Notes: generated by a model not told the origin, from the letters alone. 64,000 bases of DNA from Endozoicomonas sp. NE40 (GCF_040549045.1 NZ_JBEWTB010000001.1:62001-126000), one strand, 5' to 3'; numbered from the stretch's first letter, positions 34,830-44,207 are shown. Made by a program: numbers and translations.

Positions 34830-34905
34830 TGTTGATCCGTTCGAGTTAATCAGTGGGCTTCAGTCAGGGCAGGTGAGGGCGCATTGTTCTTAGCCTTTTC
34901 ACTCA
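34830..34905 (-). pseudogene. duplicated 5' fragment of the integrase gene
   Basis: The segment GGGC(A/T)TCA(A/G)TCAGGGCAGGTG and its continuation match the integrase coding sequence near 33637-33666 with two mismatches in 30 bp. In this copy the minus-strand frame starts at the ATG inside the palindrome and ends within 18 codons (MSEKAKNNAPSPALTEAH). It shares only the APSPAL block with the intact integrase, so it is a truncated relic. Confidence 0.6.
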
Positions 34906-34991
34906 TGAGTGAACGTGCGTCGAGCATGTGCCAGAGTTCCTCTGTAATGTCTGTCATTAACCGTTTTAAGAGTGGCTTGTTTTATACCATT

Positions 34992-35019
34992 AATTGACAT
35001 TACAGGACTAATGTCAATT
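34992..35019. promoter_or_regulatory. inverted-repeat operator upstream of kfrA
   Basis: AATTGACATTA and TAATGTCAATT are perfect 11-bp inverted arms around CAGGAC. The position, about 110 bp before the kfrA start, suits an autoregulatory site. Confidence 0.5.
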
Positions 35020-35026
35020 TCTATAA

Positions 35027-35060
35027 TTCGTATATTTCGTATTTTCTGTATACTTCGTAG
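35027..35060 (+). repeat. TTCGTAT direct repeats upstream of kfrA
   Basis: TTCGTAT (35027), TTCGTAT (35036), TTCTGTAT (35044) and TTCGTAG (35054) recur at 8-10 bp intervals. KfrA-type proteins bind clustered repeats at their own promoter, so these are candidate KfrA sites. Confidence 0.5.
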
Positions 35061-35129
35061 CGCATAAATAATACGATATTAAAAGACCACCGACAGTCAA
35101 TTTTCCATAGCCACAACAGAGACTTCGCC

Positions 35130-36158
35130 ATGACAAAAAAATTCACCATTTCGGATGAAAAACGACAGGACATCATGGCGGCAGCCGACGCCCTGGAAGC
35201 GGAAGGACAGAAAGTCACCATCAAGTCCGTTATTCAGTTTATGGGCGGTGGCTCCTTTGAATATGTATCGCCCGTTCTTCGTGATCGTCGACAGGCACGC
35301 AAACCCGTATACGCCATACCTTCCGAGCTGCCTGAACCAGTGATGGCAACGGTGGAACAGCTGGTTAAACAAACCGGCGCTGAACTCTGGAGTGCTGTAT
35401 CGCAGCTGGCCGATGAAAAAATCGAACAGGCACAACAGGCTGCACAGGCTGACAGGGAAGCCTCTGAACAACAGCTGTCTGAGCTGGAGTCCCGTTACTG
35501 GCAGCTGGTTCACGAAACCAAAGCCCTCTCAACAGAAAAACAGCGACTTGAACAACTCACTGAACGTCAGGCCGAAGACCTGCGTATAAAAGACCAGCGT
35601 CTTTTTGCCATGCAGGACAAACTTGAAGCGGGTGCCGAACGCCTGTTGGACTCTGAACGAACGGTTAAAGACCTTAACCAGGAGTATCAGGCACTGAATG
35701 AACGTTATTATCAGGAGAAAGACCAGACCCGGGAAACCATTGAAAAACAGACGACAGAGATTGAATCATTAACGGCGGATAAAGCGGAAACTGAGCAGTC
35801 CCTGCAGGAAGCGACCGCAGCCTTTGCGACAGAACGGCAGAACACCGAAAACAAGATCCGTAAACTGGAAACCACCGTCGCCGGTCTGCAAAGCCGGATA
35901 GATGACCGCTCCACCCAGCTGGAACGGCTGTCAAAGAAGAACCGGGAACAGGCAGAGCGTATTGAAACGCTGGTTAAGGCAGACACCGAGCTGAAAGCCG
36001 CACTGGCGCGTATCCGGGAATTATCCATTGAAACCGGTGAACTGAAACAGGAAAACAAGCGGCTTTATAAAGAGAGCGGCGAGCTGAAAGCCCGGCTGGA
36101 TTTTGTTCAGCAGCAGGTGGCGGCAACGGATGATCAGCCGGACTATCAAGAGCCATGA
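35130..36158 (+). CDS. kfrA: KfrA-like plasmid DNA-binding coiled-coil protein
   Basis: A 342-aa protein with an N-terminal KfrA_N helix-turn-helix domain (DEKRQDIMAAADALEAEGQK, VTIKSVIQFMGGGSFEYVSP) and a long alpha-helical tail from about residue 95 to 335, rich in Gln, Glu, Lys and Leu heptads (EQQLSELESRYWQL, ESLTADKAETEQSLQ). Members are plasmid-encoded transcriptional repressors that help partition and nucleoid-like organisation. Its presence supports a plasmid or chromid origin for this part of the window. Clustered TTCGTAT repeats lie just upstream. Confidence 0.88.
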   Translation: MTKKFTISDEKRQDIMAAADALEAEGQKVTIKSVIQFMGGGSFEYVSPVLRDRRQARKPVYAIPSELPEPVMATVEQLVKQTGAELWSAVSQLADEKIEQAQQAAQADREASEQQLSELESRYWQLVHETKALSTEKQRLEQLTERQAEDLRIKDQRLFAMQDKLEAGAERLLDSERTVKDLNQEYQALNERYYQEKDQTRETIEKQTTEIESLTADKAETEQSLQEATAAFATERQNTENKIRKLETTVAGLQSRIDDRSTQLERLSKKNREQAERIETLVKADTELKAALARIRELSIETGELKQENKRLYKESGELKARLDFVQQQVAATDDQPDYQEP

Positions 36159-36186
36159 CAAAGAGTACATTATGTGCTTCCACCAG

Positions 36187-36318
36187 TCAGGGACAGAAAC
36201 TGTTTGCAGTTATAAGCAGAACGCTTAGCAATGAAATAAAGGGCAAAATAGTTGTTTTGGCTTGAACATGGTCGTCATGCTCAGTTTCGTCCATGTCAAT
36301 TGCTGCAATCCCTTGCAT
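36187..36318 (-). CDS. possible 43-aa membrane peptide
   Basis: A minus-strand frame from the ATG at 36318 encodes an acidic, His-rich half (MDETEHDDHV) and then one hydrophobic helix (TTILPFISLLSVLLITA). Its start lies inside one arm of a 10-bp inverted repeat (CTTGAACATG 36261-36270, CATGTTCAAG 36316-36325). It could be a real small membrane protein or a chance frame. No ribosome site is clear. Confidence 0.25.
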   Translation of the reverse strand: MQGIAAIDMDETEHDDHVQAKTTILPFISLLSVLLITANSFCP

Positions 36319-36368
36319 GTTCAAGAAAGGCAAATCACTACCCCTCCTCAACCTCATACACTCAAGTA

Positions 36369-37115
36369 TTAAACAGCCGGACTGTAATCAAACAGGTATC
36401 GGTCAAATGTATCTTCCGCACTGTCAGATACCCGCAGCAACGTGTTTTTCACATTTTCCAGATGCTGCCACATGGCCTGTCGTGCTGCTTCCGGGTTTTT
36501 GCTGGCCAGAGCCTCAATGACTTTTTTGTGGTCCTCAACCCAGTCTTCCAGATAGTCAATTTTCTCAATCCAGTCGTGAAGGCGTTTCCACATGGGGCTG
36601 TTCTCACGGATACGCCAGAGTTCCTGAGTCAAAGAAACCAGCACAGAGTTCTGTGTCGCCTCGGCAACAGCAATGTGAAACATCTCGTCGCCCCGGGATG
36701 ACAAGCCGGAACGAAGCTCCTCCTGTTCCAGTTCCAGGGCAGCCCTCATGCTTTGCAGGTTGCTTTTGTTAACCTGCGTGGCTGCAAAAGCAGCGATATT
36801 GCTTTCAATAAGCTGTCTGGCCTGCAATAGCTCAAAAGGCCCGACATCATTTTCCAGCGTCTGGTCATTGGCGGCAATGACATCACCGTTTGATATCACA
36901 TGGATACCTGACCCTTTTCGGACTTCAATCAGGCCTTCCAGTTCCAGCATGATCAGAGCTTCACGCACAATGGTCCGGCTCACAGCCATCTTTTCTGCGA
37001 TGTCACGTTCTGCTGGTAGACGACTGCCAACAGGGAAGTCTCCATCAATGATCTGCTGGCGAATATCACGACCTATTTTCTGGTATAGACGCTTGGGTTC
37101 GAGGGTTCCCAACAT
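36369..37115 (-). CDS. uxuR: GntR/FadR-subfamily regulator of hexuronate genes
   Basis: A 248-aa repressor. The winged helix at the N-terminus (RLYQKIGRDIRQQIIDGDFP, LPAERDIAEKMAVSRTIVREA) is followed by the family wing GLIEVRKGSGIHV and an FCD effector domain with a metal or ligand-binding pattern (FHIAVAEATQNSVL, DHKKVIEALASKN). It is closest in appearance to UxuR/ExuR, which sense fructuronate or hexuronates. It sits next to uxuA in the same orientation. TTGG-N5-CCAA sites upstream of uxuR, uxuB/uidB, the second uidA and (weaker) uxaC define a likely regulon. Confidence 0.88.
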   Translation of the reverse strand: MLGTLEPKRLYQKIGRDIRQQIIDGDFPVGSRLPAERDIAEKMAVSRTIVREALIMLELEGLIEVRKGSGIHVISNGDVIAANDQTLENDVGPFELLQARQLIESNIAAFAATQVNKSNLQSMRAALELEQEELRSGLSSRGDEMFHIAVAEATQNSVLVSLTQELWRIRENSPMWKRLHDWIEKIDYLEDWVEDHKKVIEALASKNPEAARQAMWQHLENVKNTLLRVSDSAEDTFDRYLFDYSPAV

Positions 37116-37197
37116 CAGTGGTCTCCGTAAATCTCAAAAGGAGTGTGTGTGTATCAGGTGAGGTACTTTAACATGAAATCCGGAAAGGTTGGTGACA

Positions 37198-37230
37198 GAT
37201 GGAGAAATTGGTCATGCCAATATCTCCATC
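37198..37230. promoter_or_regulatory. UxuR-type operator inside a long inverted repeat
   Basis: TTGGTCATGCCAA (37208-37220) is nested in a longer inverted repeat with arms GATGGAGA and TCTCCATC (37198-37205, 37223-37230). It lies between the uxuA stop and the uxuR start, so it may serve both as an autoregulatory operator and as an mRNA-end hairpin. The 4-5-4 pattern matches the site at 40165. Confidence 0.6.
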
Positions 37231-37250
37231 TTCCTCAGAGAAGTCAGTCG

Positions 37251-38447
37251 TCAGATTGAGTTTTCAATACCCAGCATCAAGCCACGCAGCTCAGCCAGTC
37301 CGCGCATACGCCCAATGCATGAGTAGCCGGGATTGGTGACTTTGTTCAAATCGTCCAGCATTTGATGGCCATGGTCAGGGCGCATTGGAATCGCGCAGTC
37401 TGTTCTGCCTGCCTGAACACGACGACGTTGCTCAAGAATAAGCGCACGTGTTACGTCATATAAACCCGCCATGCCTTCAAGGTGGTTGGCTTCATAAAAA
37501 CTGCCATCTGCCTCACGCTCTACGCTGCGCAGATGGACAAAATGTATACGGTCACCAAGGCGCTCAATAATGCCCGGGAGGTCGTTATCGTCACGGGGAC
37601 TCAGTGAGCCGGTGCAGAAGGTGATGCCGTTGGCGATACTGTCAACGGCCCGGGTAATTTTCACAAAGTCTTCTTCTGTACTGGCGACACGTGGTAAGCC
37701 CAGAATCCCCCAGGGTGGGTCATCAGGGTGGATACACAGTCTTACTCCAGCTGCTTCTGCGGCAGGCACTACCTCACGCAGGAAGGCAAATAAATGCTGT
37801 CGCAGCTGTTCCGCGTCAATATCACCATAGCTGTCTAAAGCCTCCTGAAGCTGTTTCAGGGTATAGCCTTCTTCCGCCCCCGGCAGCCCGGCGATCAGGT
37901 TTCTGGTCAGACGCTGAATGTCGTCTTCTGTCATGGTTTCGAAGCGGGTCCGGGCGATTTCCTGTTCCTGTCCGGTGTAGTCGTTTTCAGCGCCGGGGCG
38001 TTTCAGCACGAACAGTTCAAAGGCTGCAAACTCATATTTGTCAAAACGAAGCGCACGGCTTCCGTCTTCTACTTCAAAAGACAGGTCGGTACGGGTCCAG
38101 TCAAGAATGGGCATAAAGTTGTAACAGACAACGTTAACGCCACACCGGCCCAGATTCATCAGGGTCGTGCAATAGTTTGCAAGGTGACGCTCATAATCTC
38201 CGGAACGTTTCTTTATATCTTCAGAAACCGGGACGCTTTCTACCACTGACCAGCGCAACCCGGTTGGCTTGTTTTTTTCTTCGTCCCATTCAATTTCACG
38301 TTTGCGCTTTTCAATCTCTTCAACGGACCAGGCTTCGCCATTAGGAATATGATGCAGTGCCGTTACAATGCCCGTGGCACCGGTCTGAAGGATGTCTTTA
38401 ATAGTGATCGGATCATTCGGTCCGTACCAACGCCATGTTTGTTCCAT
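37251..38447 (-). CDS. uxuA: D-mannonate dehydratase
   Basis: Converts D-mannonate to 2-keto-3-deoxygluconate. It is 398 aa, against 394 in E. coli. The start MEQTWRWYGPNDPITIKDIL is typical, and metal-site regions RLCIHPDDPPWGILGLPR, FCTGSLSPR, HFVHLRSVER and MRPDHGHQML are all present, so it should be active. It is downstream of uxuB in the same direction, about 115 bp apart. Confidence 0.96.
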   Translation of the reverse strand: MEQTWRWYGPNDPITIKDILQTGATGIVTALHHIPNGEAWSVEEIEKRKREIEWDEEKNKPTGLRWSVVESVPVSEDIKKRSGDYERHLANYCTTLMNLGRCGVNVVCYNFMPILDWTRTDLSFEVEDGSRALRFDKYEFAAFELFVLKRPGAENDYTGQEQEIARTRFETMTEDDIQRLTRNLIAGLPGAEEGYTLKQLQEALDSYGDIDAEQLRQHLFAFLREVVPAAEAAGVRLCIHPDDPPWGILGLPRVASTEEDFVKITRAVDSIANGITFCTGSLSPRDDNDLPGIIERLGDRIHFVHLRSVEREADGSFYEANHLEGMAGLYDVTRALILEQRRRVQAGRTDCAIPMRPDHGHQMLDDLNKVTNPGYSCIGRMRGLAELRGLMLGIENSI

Positions 38448-38561
38448 TTTAATTTTCCTTAGAACCCATCAGGTTCTGCTTTGCAGACCTGATGATCTGT
38501 TCATTTCGCAATGGTGTGTAATAACGAAAGCCATATTTCTTAAACTGGCTTTTTAAAGCGG

Positions 38562-40043
38562 TTACAGAGTGGCTGCCAGTTCAGCCATTGCCAGCCTGGC
38601 ACCTTTGGCAAGCAATCGCTGATAAGCATCAGTAACCGCTGCAATAAATGTTGTATTGGCGGCAAGTGCCGGATCAATCACCTGCTCTAACCCCATGAAT
38701 GCTGCCACCATGGCTTCAGGGTCATTCCGGTGACGGTCGGCCAGGGCTTTCAGTTCCACAGCCATAGGGTCAAACACTTCAATGGCCTGGCCCTGCTCGT
38801 CAATGGCACCGGCGTAACGAATCCAGCCCGCAATGCCCAGGGCAATACAAGCCAGCGACTTACCTTCAGCCAGCAGGGTCCGGGCAGAGTTCAGCCAGCG
38901 CTGGGGAACTTTCTGCGAGCCGTCCATGGCAATCTGCCAGGTACGGTGTTTCAGTCCCGGGTTGGTGAAGCGCTCAATCAGCAGTTCCGCGTAACCGGCA
39001 AGGTCGGTCTTTTCCGGCATATTTAAAGTTGCTGCCGCCTCTTCGTTCATGTAATGGCGAGTGACGTTTAAATAGTTGTCGTCCTGCATGCAGGCATCAA
39101 TGGTTTCGTAACCTGCCAGATAGCCAAGGTAAGCCAGAATAGAATGACTGCCATTGAGCATGCGAAGCTTCATGTCTTCGTATGGTTGGACATCTTTTAC
39201 AAAACGAGCGCCGTCTACCTGGTCCCAGTCGGGTCGTCCCATTGTGAAATGGTCTTCAATAACCCACTGCCGGAAAGCTTCAGTGACAATGGCGCCTTTG
39301 TCTTCAACACCCAGTCGCTCCTGTACCTCCGCAAAATTCTGCGGTGTCATGGCAGGTACGATACGGTCAACCATCGTGCATGGGAATGCCACCTCTTCAC
39401 TAATCCACAGTGCCAGCTGCGGGTTCATGGCCTCAGCCATCTGGATAACCGCCTCACGAGCGCGCTTGCCGTTATCCGGCACATTATCGCAGCTCATCAC
39501 CGTGAACGGTTTCAGTCCGGCCTGCTTGCGGCGAGCCAGGGCGGTGACAATCAACCCCAGAGCAGAGCGGGGATGCTCCGGGTTATTCAGGTCATGATCG
39601 ATCAGCGGACTGTCTTTCATTAACTGTCCGGTGGCGGGGTTCAGACAGTAGCCTTTCTCGGTTATGGTCAGGGAAACAATACGGGTAGATTCCTGTTCCA
39701 TAACCTCCAGTAAAGGACGACGATCTTCTTCTACGGCCAGGGATTTATGAATAGCCGTTGCCAGCTTAACCGTCCGGCTGCCATCAGGATTCATTTCAGT
39801 CACGGTGTAAGCGTTATCCTGTTGAGCCAATTCATGGACAAGGTCCTGACCTCCGAGGATATTAGCGGCACAAATACCCCAGCTAAATTCACCGGTCGCC
39901 GCAATGGTTTCATGAGTGTACAGAGCCTGATGAGCGCGGTGGAAAGCACCCAGGCCAATGTGCACGATACCAGTAGAGATTTCCTTTGCATCGTAGCCGT
40001 TGGGCTGTATCAGGTCGTTTTGATAGTGTTTGCTAATGGTCAT
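38562..40043 (-). CDS. uxuB: fructuronate reductase (D-mannonate oxidoreductase)
   Basis: NAD-dependent reductase of the mannitol dehydrogenase family that interconverts fructuronate and mannonate. It is 493 aa, against 486 in E. coli UxuB. Motifs include the N-terminal Rossmann GIVHIGLGAFHRAHQA, SLTITEKGYCL, SCDNVPDNGK and the substrate-binding KLRMLNGSHSILAYLG. It heads the minus-strand uxuBA unit and diverges from the transporter gene across a 294-bp control region holding UxuR-type operators. Confidence 0.95.
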   Translation of the reverse strand: MTISKHYQNDLIQPNGYDAKEISTGIVHIGLGAFHRAHQALYTHETIAATGEFSWGICAANILGGQDLVHELAQQDNAYTVTEMNPDGSRTVKLATAIHKSLAVEEDRRPLLEVMEQESTRIVSLTITEKGYCLNPATGQLMKDSPLIDHDLNNPEHPRSALGLIVTALARRKQAGLKPFTVMSCDNVPDNGKRAREAVIQMAEAMNPQLALWISEEVAFPCTMVDRIVPAMTPQNFAEVQERLGVEDKGAIVTEAFRQWVIEDHFTMGRPDWDQVDGARFVKDVQPYEDMKLRMLNGSHSILAYLGYLAGYETIDACMQDDNYLNVTRHYMNEEAAATLNMPEKTDLAGYAELLIERFTNPGLKHRTWQIAMDGSQKVPQRWLNSARTLLAEGKSLACIALGIAGWIRYAGAIDEQGQAIEVFDPMAVELKALADRHRNDPEAMVAAFMGLEQVIDPALAANTTFIAAVTDAYQRLLAKGARLAMAELAATL

Positions 40044-40337
40044 AATGTTTTTTGCTTCGTTTCCGGTTTCTCGGCTATTCGCTCAGGCTAATCTGTTTTG
40101 GAATAACGTCAAAGTGATAGTCAAAGCGATAGCTGTCTGCAAATCCCACATAAAAAGTATCAGTTTGGTTGTACCAATATCAAGAAAGACTAATTAAAAA
40201 GGAACAACTTTGTTACACAAATATGACCAATATCAATAATTGGTCTTACTAGTAGGTATAGGATTTAAAACATCTCAGGTAAATGTCCATTAAGTATTCA
40301 AACAGTAAGTTTTTCTAGTGCTTTTATAGGAGGGTTC
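40044..40337. promoter_or_regulatory. divergent uxuB / transporter control region
   Basis: It contains TTGGTTGTACCAA (40165-40177), a perfect UxuR-type palindrome, and GACCAAT-N7-ATTGGTC (40225-40245), a second inverted repeat of similar half-sites. An AGGAGG ribosome site precedes the transporter ATG. Control of both directions by the GntR regulator is inferred. Confidence 0.65.
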
Positions 40338-41702
40338 ATGTCAAAGGTGCTAACGATGGCCAACAGGATTGGCTATGGTTTGGGGGATGTGGCGAATACG
40401 CTGTCATTTGGTATGACGTCTATGTTTCTGCTGGCGTATTACACAGATGTGCTGGGTATTTCAGCCGCCGCAGCAGGTACCCTGTTTCTCGTTGCACGAA
40501 TCTGGGATGCCGTTAATGACCCGATGATGGGGGCTTTCTGCGATAAGCTGTTTCAAAAGCACAATGGGGTTGGCGATAAGTTTCGGCCGTTTCTTTTGCG
40601 GGGAAGCTGGCTGTTGCTGGTATCCGGTATCCTTGTGTTTTGGGCTCCGGAATCATTAACGGCTACACAGAAACTGGTATGGGCCTACGTCACTTACATT
40701 ATCTGGGGTATGTGTTACACCTTTATTAACATCCCTTACGGATCGCTTGCTACTGTCATGACGCAGGACCCGGGTGAAAGAGCGTCACTGTCAGGTGCGC
40801 GGGCCATGGGGGGGGTCAGTGGTTCCATCGCCTGCAACATTCTTGTGCCTTTCATGCTGTCCATTTTTGCTGATGACCTGAGTAAAGCTTACCTTTACAG
40901 TATGATTATTCTCGGGGCGCTGTCTGTTGTATGTTATTTGCTGGCCTACCGGTTTACGCAAGAGCATATTAAGCATGAGGCCTCCTCTTGTGATACTAAA
41001 TTTTCTCTGAAAGATACACTGAATACGCTGGGTCGCAACAAGCCGTTCCTGTGTGTCAGCATCTCGTCTCTTTTTCTCCTCACTGCCATGATGGGACAAG
41101 GCGCTGTTTTCTATTATTATCTCTCCCTCAGCCTTGACGGAGCACTCTGGATGATCAGCCTGACAGCCGTTTTGCAGGTAGTTACGGTTGTCATCGTGGG
41201 CTCATCCATTGGTAAAGTCGCTGAAAAGTTTGGTGTTAAAAAAATCATGACGACCAGCTTTCTGATTGCTGGCATTTTTGCACTGATCACCTTTTTGTTA
41301 CCCACCTCAATTTACAGTACGTTGTTTTTCTACGTTCTGGGTATGCCCTTTGTAATGATACCTAACGTTCTTATCTGGGCGAACGTGGCAGACTGTATTG
41401 ATCATAACTATGAGATATCGGGTCAGCGTCAGGAAGGTATCATTTATTCCTCTTATTCGTTCATGCGTAAAATGGGGCAGGCTATAGCAGGCTTTATTGC
41501 CGGTATGGGGCTTAGCCTGGTCGGATACGATGCAGCACTTGAGATTCAGTCTTCTTTCACCCTGTCAGGAATCAAGGGCATTATGTTCCTGATGCCTGCC
41601 ATTGCTATGTTTATCTGCTTCTTCTTATACCAGTTCATGTGGACTCTGGACTCAAGAACGAAGGAAAACAATCAAACAACACCTGAGCCTGTGGCTTCCT
41701 GA
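40338..41702 (+). CDS. uidB: glucuronide:cation symporter, GPH family
   Basis: Inner-membrane transporter of 454 aa with 12 predicted spans, of the glycoside-pentoside-hexuronide family (UidB/MelB/YicJ). Seen are the family opening NRIGYGLGDVANTLSFGMTSMFL, the DPMMGAFCDK loop motif (D-P-MG--D), PYGSLATVMTQDPGERASLS, and QRQEGIIYSSYSFMRKMGQA near the C-terminus. It precedes a beta-glucuronidase by 51 bp in an apparent operon, which points to intact glucuronides being imported and then cleaved in the cytoplasm. Confidence 0.92.
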   Translation: MSKVLTMANRIGYGLGDVANTLSFGMTSMFLLAYYTDVLGISAAAAGTLFLVARIWDAVNDPMMGAFCDKLFQKHNGVGDKFRPFLLRGSWLLLVSGILVFWAPESLTATQKLVWAYVTYIIWGMCYTFINIPYGSLATVMTQDPGERASLSGARAMGGVSGSIACNILVPFMLSIFADDLSKAYLYSMIILGALSVVCYLLAYRFTQEHIKHEASSCDTKFSLKDTLNTLGRNKPFLCVSISSLFLLTAMMGQGAVFYYYLSLSLDGALWMISLTAVLQVVTVVIVGSSIGKVAEKFGVKKIMTTSFLIAGIFALITFLLPTSIYSTLFFYVLGMPFVMIPNVLIWANVADCIDHNYEISGQRQEGIIYSSYSFMRKMGQAIAGFIAGMGLSLVGYDAALEIQSSFTLSGIKGIMFLMPAIAMFICFFLYQFMWTLDSRTKENNQTTPEPVAS

Positions 41703-41753
41703 CGGAATTCATTAATTGTTAATTAATCAGTACCGAATTAACCGGAGTAAATC

Positions 41754-43571
41754 ATGACAGCATTTCTTTATCCTCACGAAACAAAAACACGTCGCATTAT
41801 AGATATCAGTGGCGTTTGGAAATTTAAGCTGGATAAGAACAACGAAGGGCGTGACAACCATTGGAAAGACGGATTATCTGACACCACATTGATGGCGGTG
41901 CCAGCCAGCTATAACGATATCAGTACCGAAAAAGCCTTTAGAGATCATTGTGGCGATGTCTGGTATGAGACTGACTTTTATATTGCCGAAGAATGGCAGG
42001 AAAAAGAGGTTTATGTTCGTTTTGGTAGTGCCACCCATCGAGCCATTGTTTATGTGAATGGTCAGGAAGTAGTCAGTCACGACGGTGGCTACATGCCATT
42101 TGCCGGAAAACTTAACGACGTTGTTAAGTTTGGTGAAAAAAATACCATGGTTGTCGTGGTCAATAATGAGCTGAGCCGTAAGACTATTCCGTGCGGTGAC
42201 ATTGTGACTCATGCCAATGGGACGCGAGAAGTTAAACCGTTCTTTGACTTCTTCAACTATGCTGGTATTCATCGCGCAGTAAAACTGATGGCTCTGCCAA
42301 AACAGCGTATTGATGATATCAACGTTTTAACGGACTTTGATCAGTCTTTGGGTAAGGTGGGCTATGCAGTCTCAGCCCTGGGCGCTGGCGATGTTTCTGT
42401 AGAGTTGTTCGACGAGGCTGGCAAGCTGGTTGCTGCCGGTGAAGGCAGTGAGGGCAGTCTGACAATTGATAACGTGAAACTGTGGCAGCCGGGCAATGCT
42501 TACCTTTATACGCTGCAGGTCAGCCTGAGTGAAGCTGGCCAGTTACAGGATCAGTATCCAGTTGAAGTGGGTGTTCGTACGGTCAAGGTAGAAGGAACCC
42601 GGTTCCTGATTAACAACGAACCCTTCTACTTCAAAGGGTTTGGTAAGCACGAAGACTCTCATATTCATGGCCGTGGTTATGACGCAGCCCTGAATTTGCG
42701 CGATATGGAACTGTTGGACTGGATTGGTGCTAACTCCATTCGTACTTCTCACTACCCTTACTCTGAAGAGTTTATGCAGTTGGCTGACCGAAAGGGACTG
42801 GTTGTTATCAATGAAACACCCGCCGTTGGTCAATTCGACGTTATGATGAACTTTATGGCGGCTGGTCAGGGTGGGGAATCCCAGTCTAAGTTCTTTGAGC
42901 GCCCCGAAGTTCAGAACGAAGGGATGGAAGCGCACAAAGATGCAATCAGAGAATTATTTAAGCGTGATAAAAACCATGCTTGTGTCGTGATGTGGTCTTT
43001 GTCTAACGAGCCTGACACCTCTCAGGAAGCTTCCGATGCTTACTTCAAAGAAGTCTTCGCCTACGCACGGGATCTCGACCCACAGAATCGTCCGCTTACC
43101 TTTGTTAACTTCATGCTGGCGCCTTATGGCAAATGCCATGCGCACCAGTACGCTGATGTAATCTGCCTGAACCGCTATTACGGCTGGTACATGATGGGTG
43201 GTATCGAGATGGATAATGCTGGCGAAGCGTTTGCCAAAGAGCTGGCTGGCTGGGCCACAGAAAACAAACCGGTGGTTATCACTGAATACGGTGCTGACAC
43301 CATGGCTGGCATTCATAAGCTCCCAAGTGTTCAGTGGTCTGAAGAGTATCAGTGCGAATATCTGGATCAACAGCACTATGCGTTTGACAGCTGCCCTGCG
43401 GTGGTTGGTGAACAGATGTGGAACTTTGCTGACTTCCAGACCTGGGAAGGGATCATGCGTGTAGATGGCAATAAAAAAGGTGCCTTTACCCGTGATCGCC
43501 AGCCTAAAATGTCTGCCCACCATCTGAAGCGTCGCTGGGATAAGATCGATGACTTTGGTTATAAAGCTTAA
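41754..43571 (+). CDS. uidA: beta-glucuronidase (first copy)
   Basis: A GH2 enzyme of 605 aa (E. coli UidA 603) that hydrolyses beta-D-glucuronides. There is no signal peptide, so it is cytoplasmic. The domain order is jelly-roll, immunoglobulin-like, TIM barrel. The acid/base Glu419 is in SLSNEPDT and the nucleophile Glu511 in VITEYGADT. The C-terminal DGNKKGAFTRDRQPK holds the N-x-K motif that binds the glucuronate carboxylate. A GGAG site precedes the ATG. It is followed by the IS-split porin and then a second homologous uidA. Confidence 0.97.
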   Translation: MTAFLYPHETKTRRIIDISGVWKFKLDKNNEGRDNHWKDGLSDTTLMAVPASYNDISTEKAFRDHCGDVWYETDFYIAEEWQEKEVYVRFGSATHRAIVYVNGQEVVSHDGGYMPFAGKLNDVVKFGEKNTMVVVVNNELSRKTIPCGDIVTHANGTREVKPFFDFFNYAGIHRAVKLMALPKQRIDDINVLTDFDQSLGKVGYAVSALGAGDVSVELFDEAGKLVAAGEGSEGSLTIDNVKLWQPGNAYLYTLQVSLSEAGQLQDQYPVEVGVRTVKVEGTRFLINNEPFYFKGFGKHEDSHIHGRGYDAALNLRDMELLDWIGANSIRTSHYPYSEEFMQLADRKGLVVINETPAVGQFDVMMNFMAAGQGGESQSKFFERPEVQNEGMEAHKDAIRELFKRDKNHACVVMWSLSNEPDTSQEASDAYFKEVFAYARDLDPQNRPLTFVNFMLAPYGKCHAHQYADVICLNRYYGWYMMGGIEMDNAGEAFAKELAGWATENKPVVITEYGADTMAGIHKLPSVQWSEEYQCEYLDQQHYAFDSCPAVVGEQMWNFADFQTWEGIMRVDGNKKGAFTRDRQPKMSAHHLKRRWDKIDDFGYKA

Positions 43572-43615
43572 CTGCTTTACTCTTCAATCATGGATTGATG
43601 TTTAAATAAATGAGT

Positions 43616-43642
43616 CCACCAATACAATCTCTGCATTGGTGG
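43616..43642. terminator. hairpin after uidA
   Basis: CCACCAAT (43616-43623) and ATTGGTGG (43635-43642) form a perfect 8-bp stem around 11 nt. It could end uidBA transcription. The half-sites ACCAAT...ATTGGT also resemble the inverted repeat at 40225-40245, so a regulatory role for the following porin is possible. No T run follows directly. Confidence 0.4.
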
Positions 43643-44207
43643 CATGGACCTCTCGTCAATTAGAACAAAAAGGCGTTTTTTTAAATGCCATTTAGACCAA
43701 ATCAACCAGGAAATAACTTTGATTATTTCCCGCTTTGATTCGCCTTAAAGAAAGCTCATTAGAGTTAATTTGTTGATCGGGGAAAAATTACAACATGAAA
43801 ACAGCCAACACTCTTAGTCATTGTTTTAAGCTAAGTGCATTTACACTGGCATTAATAGGAGGAGGAATTCAACCTGTCTTTGCCGACTTTATTTCTGACT
43901 CAACACTTGATTTGCAATTAAGAAACGAATTGCGAAATGCAAGCCGCCCAAGTGCAGACATGCCTTACGGCCCGGAAATTTATGCCTGGGTTCAAGGCTT
44001 TCTGTTTGATTTTTCTTCCGGAAAGATTAATGACAAAATTAGCATTGATGCCGCGTTGTATCACGTTGAAAAACTCGATGCTGATAAAAATAAGGCAACA
44101 CGCTTTTATCTGGATGGTCACGACAGCTACACACTAGCTGCTGCCAACGTCAATCTGGATCTGGCTGACTGGGCACAATTACGCATTGGACGATTTGGTG
44201 TGGACTC

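Larger units (their letters stand above)
34740..35129. other. intergenic region with operator-like repeats before kfrA
   Basis: 390 bp without a convincing gene. It contains a second copy of the integrase 5' segment (about 34830-34890), the TTCACTCATGAGTGAA palindrome (34898-34913), an 11-bp inverted repeat with a 6-nt spacer (34992-35019) and four TTCGTAT-like direct repeats (35027-35060) just upstream of kfrA. Confidence 0.7.
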
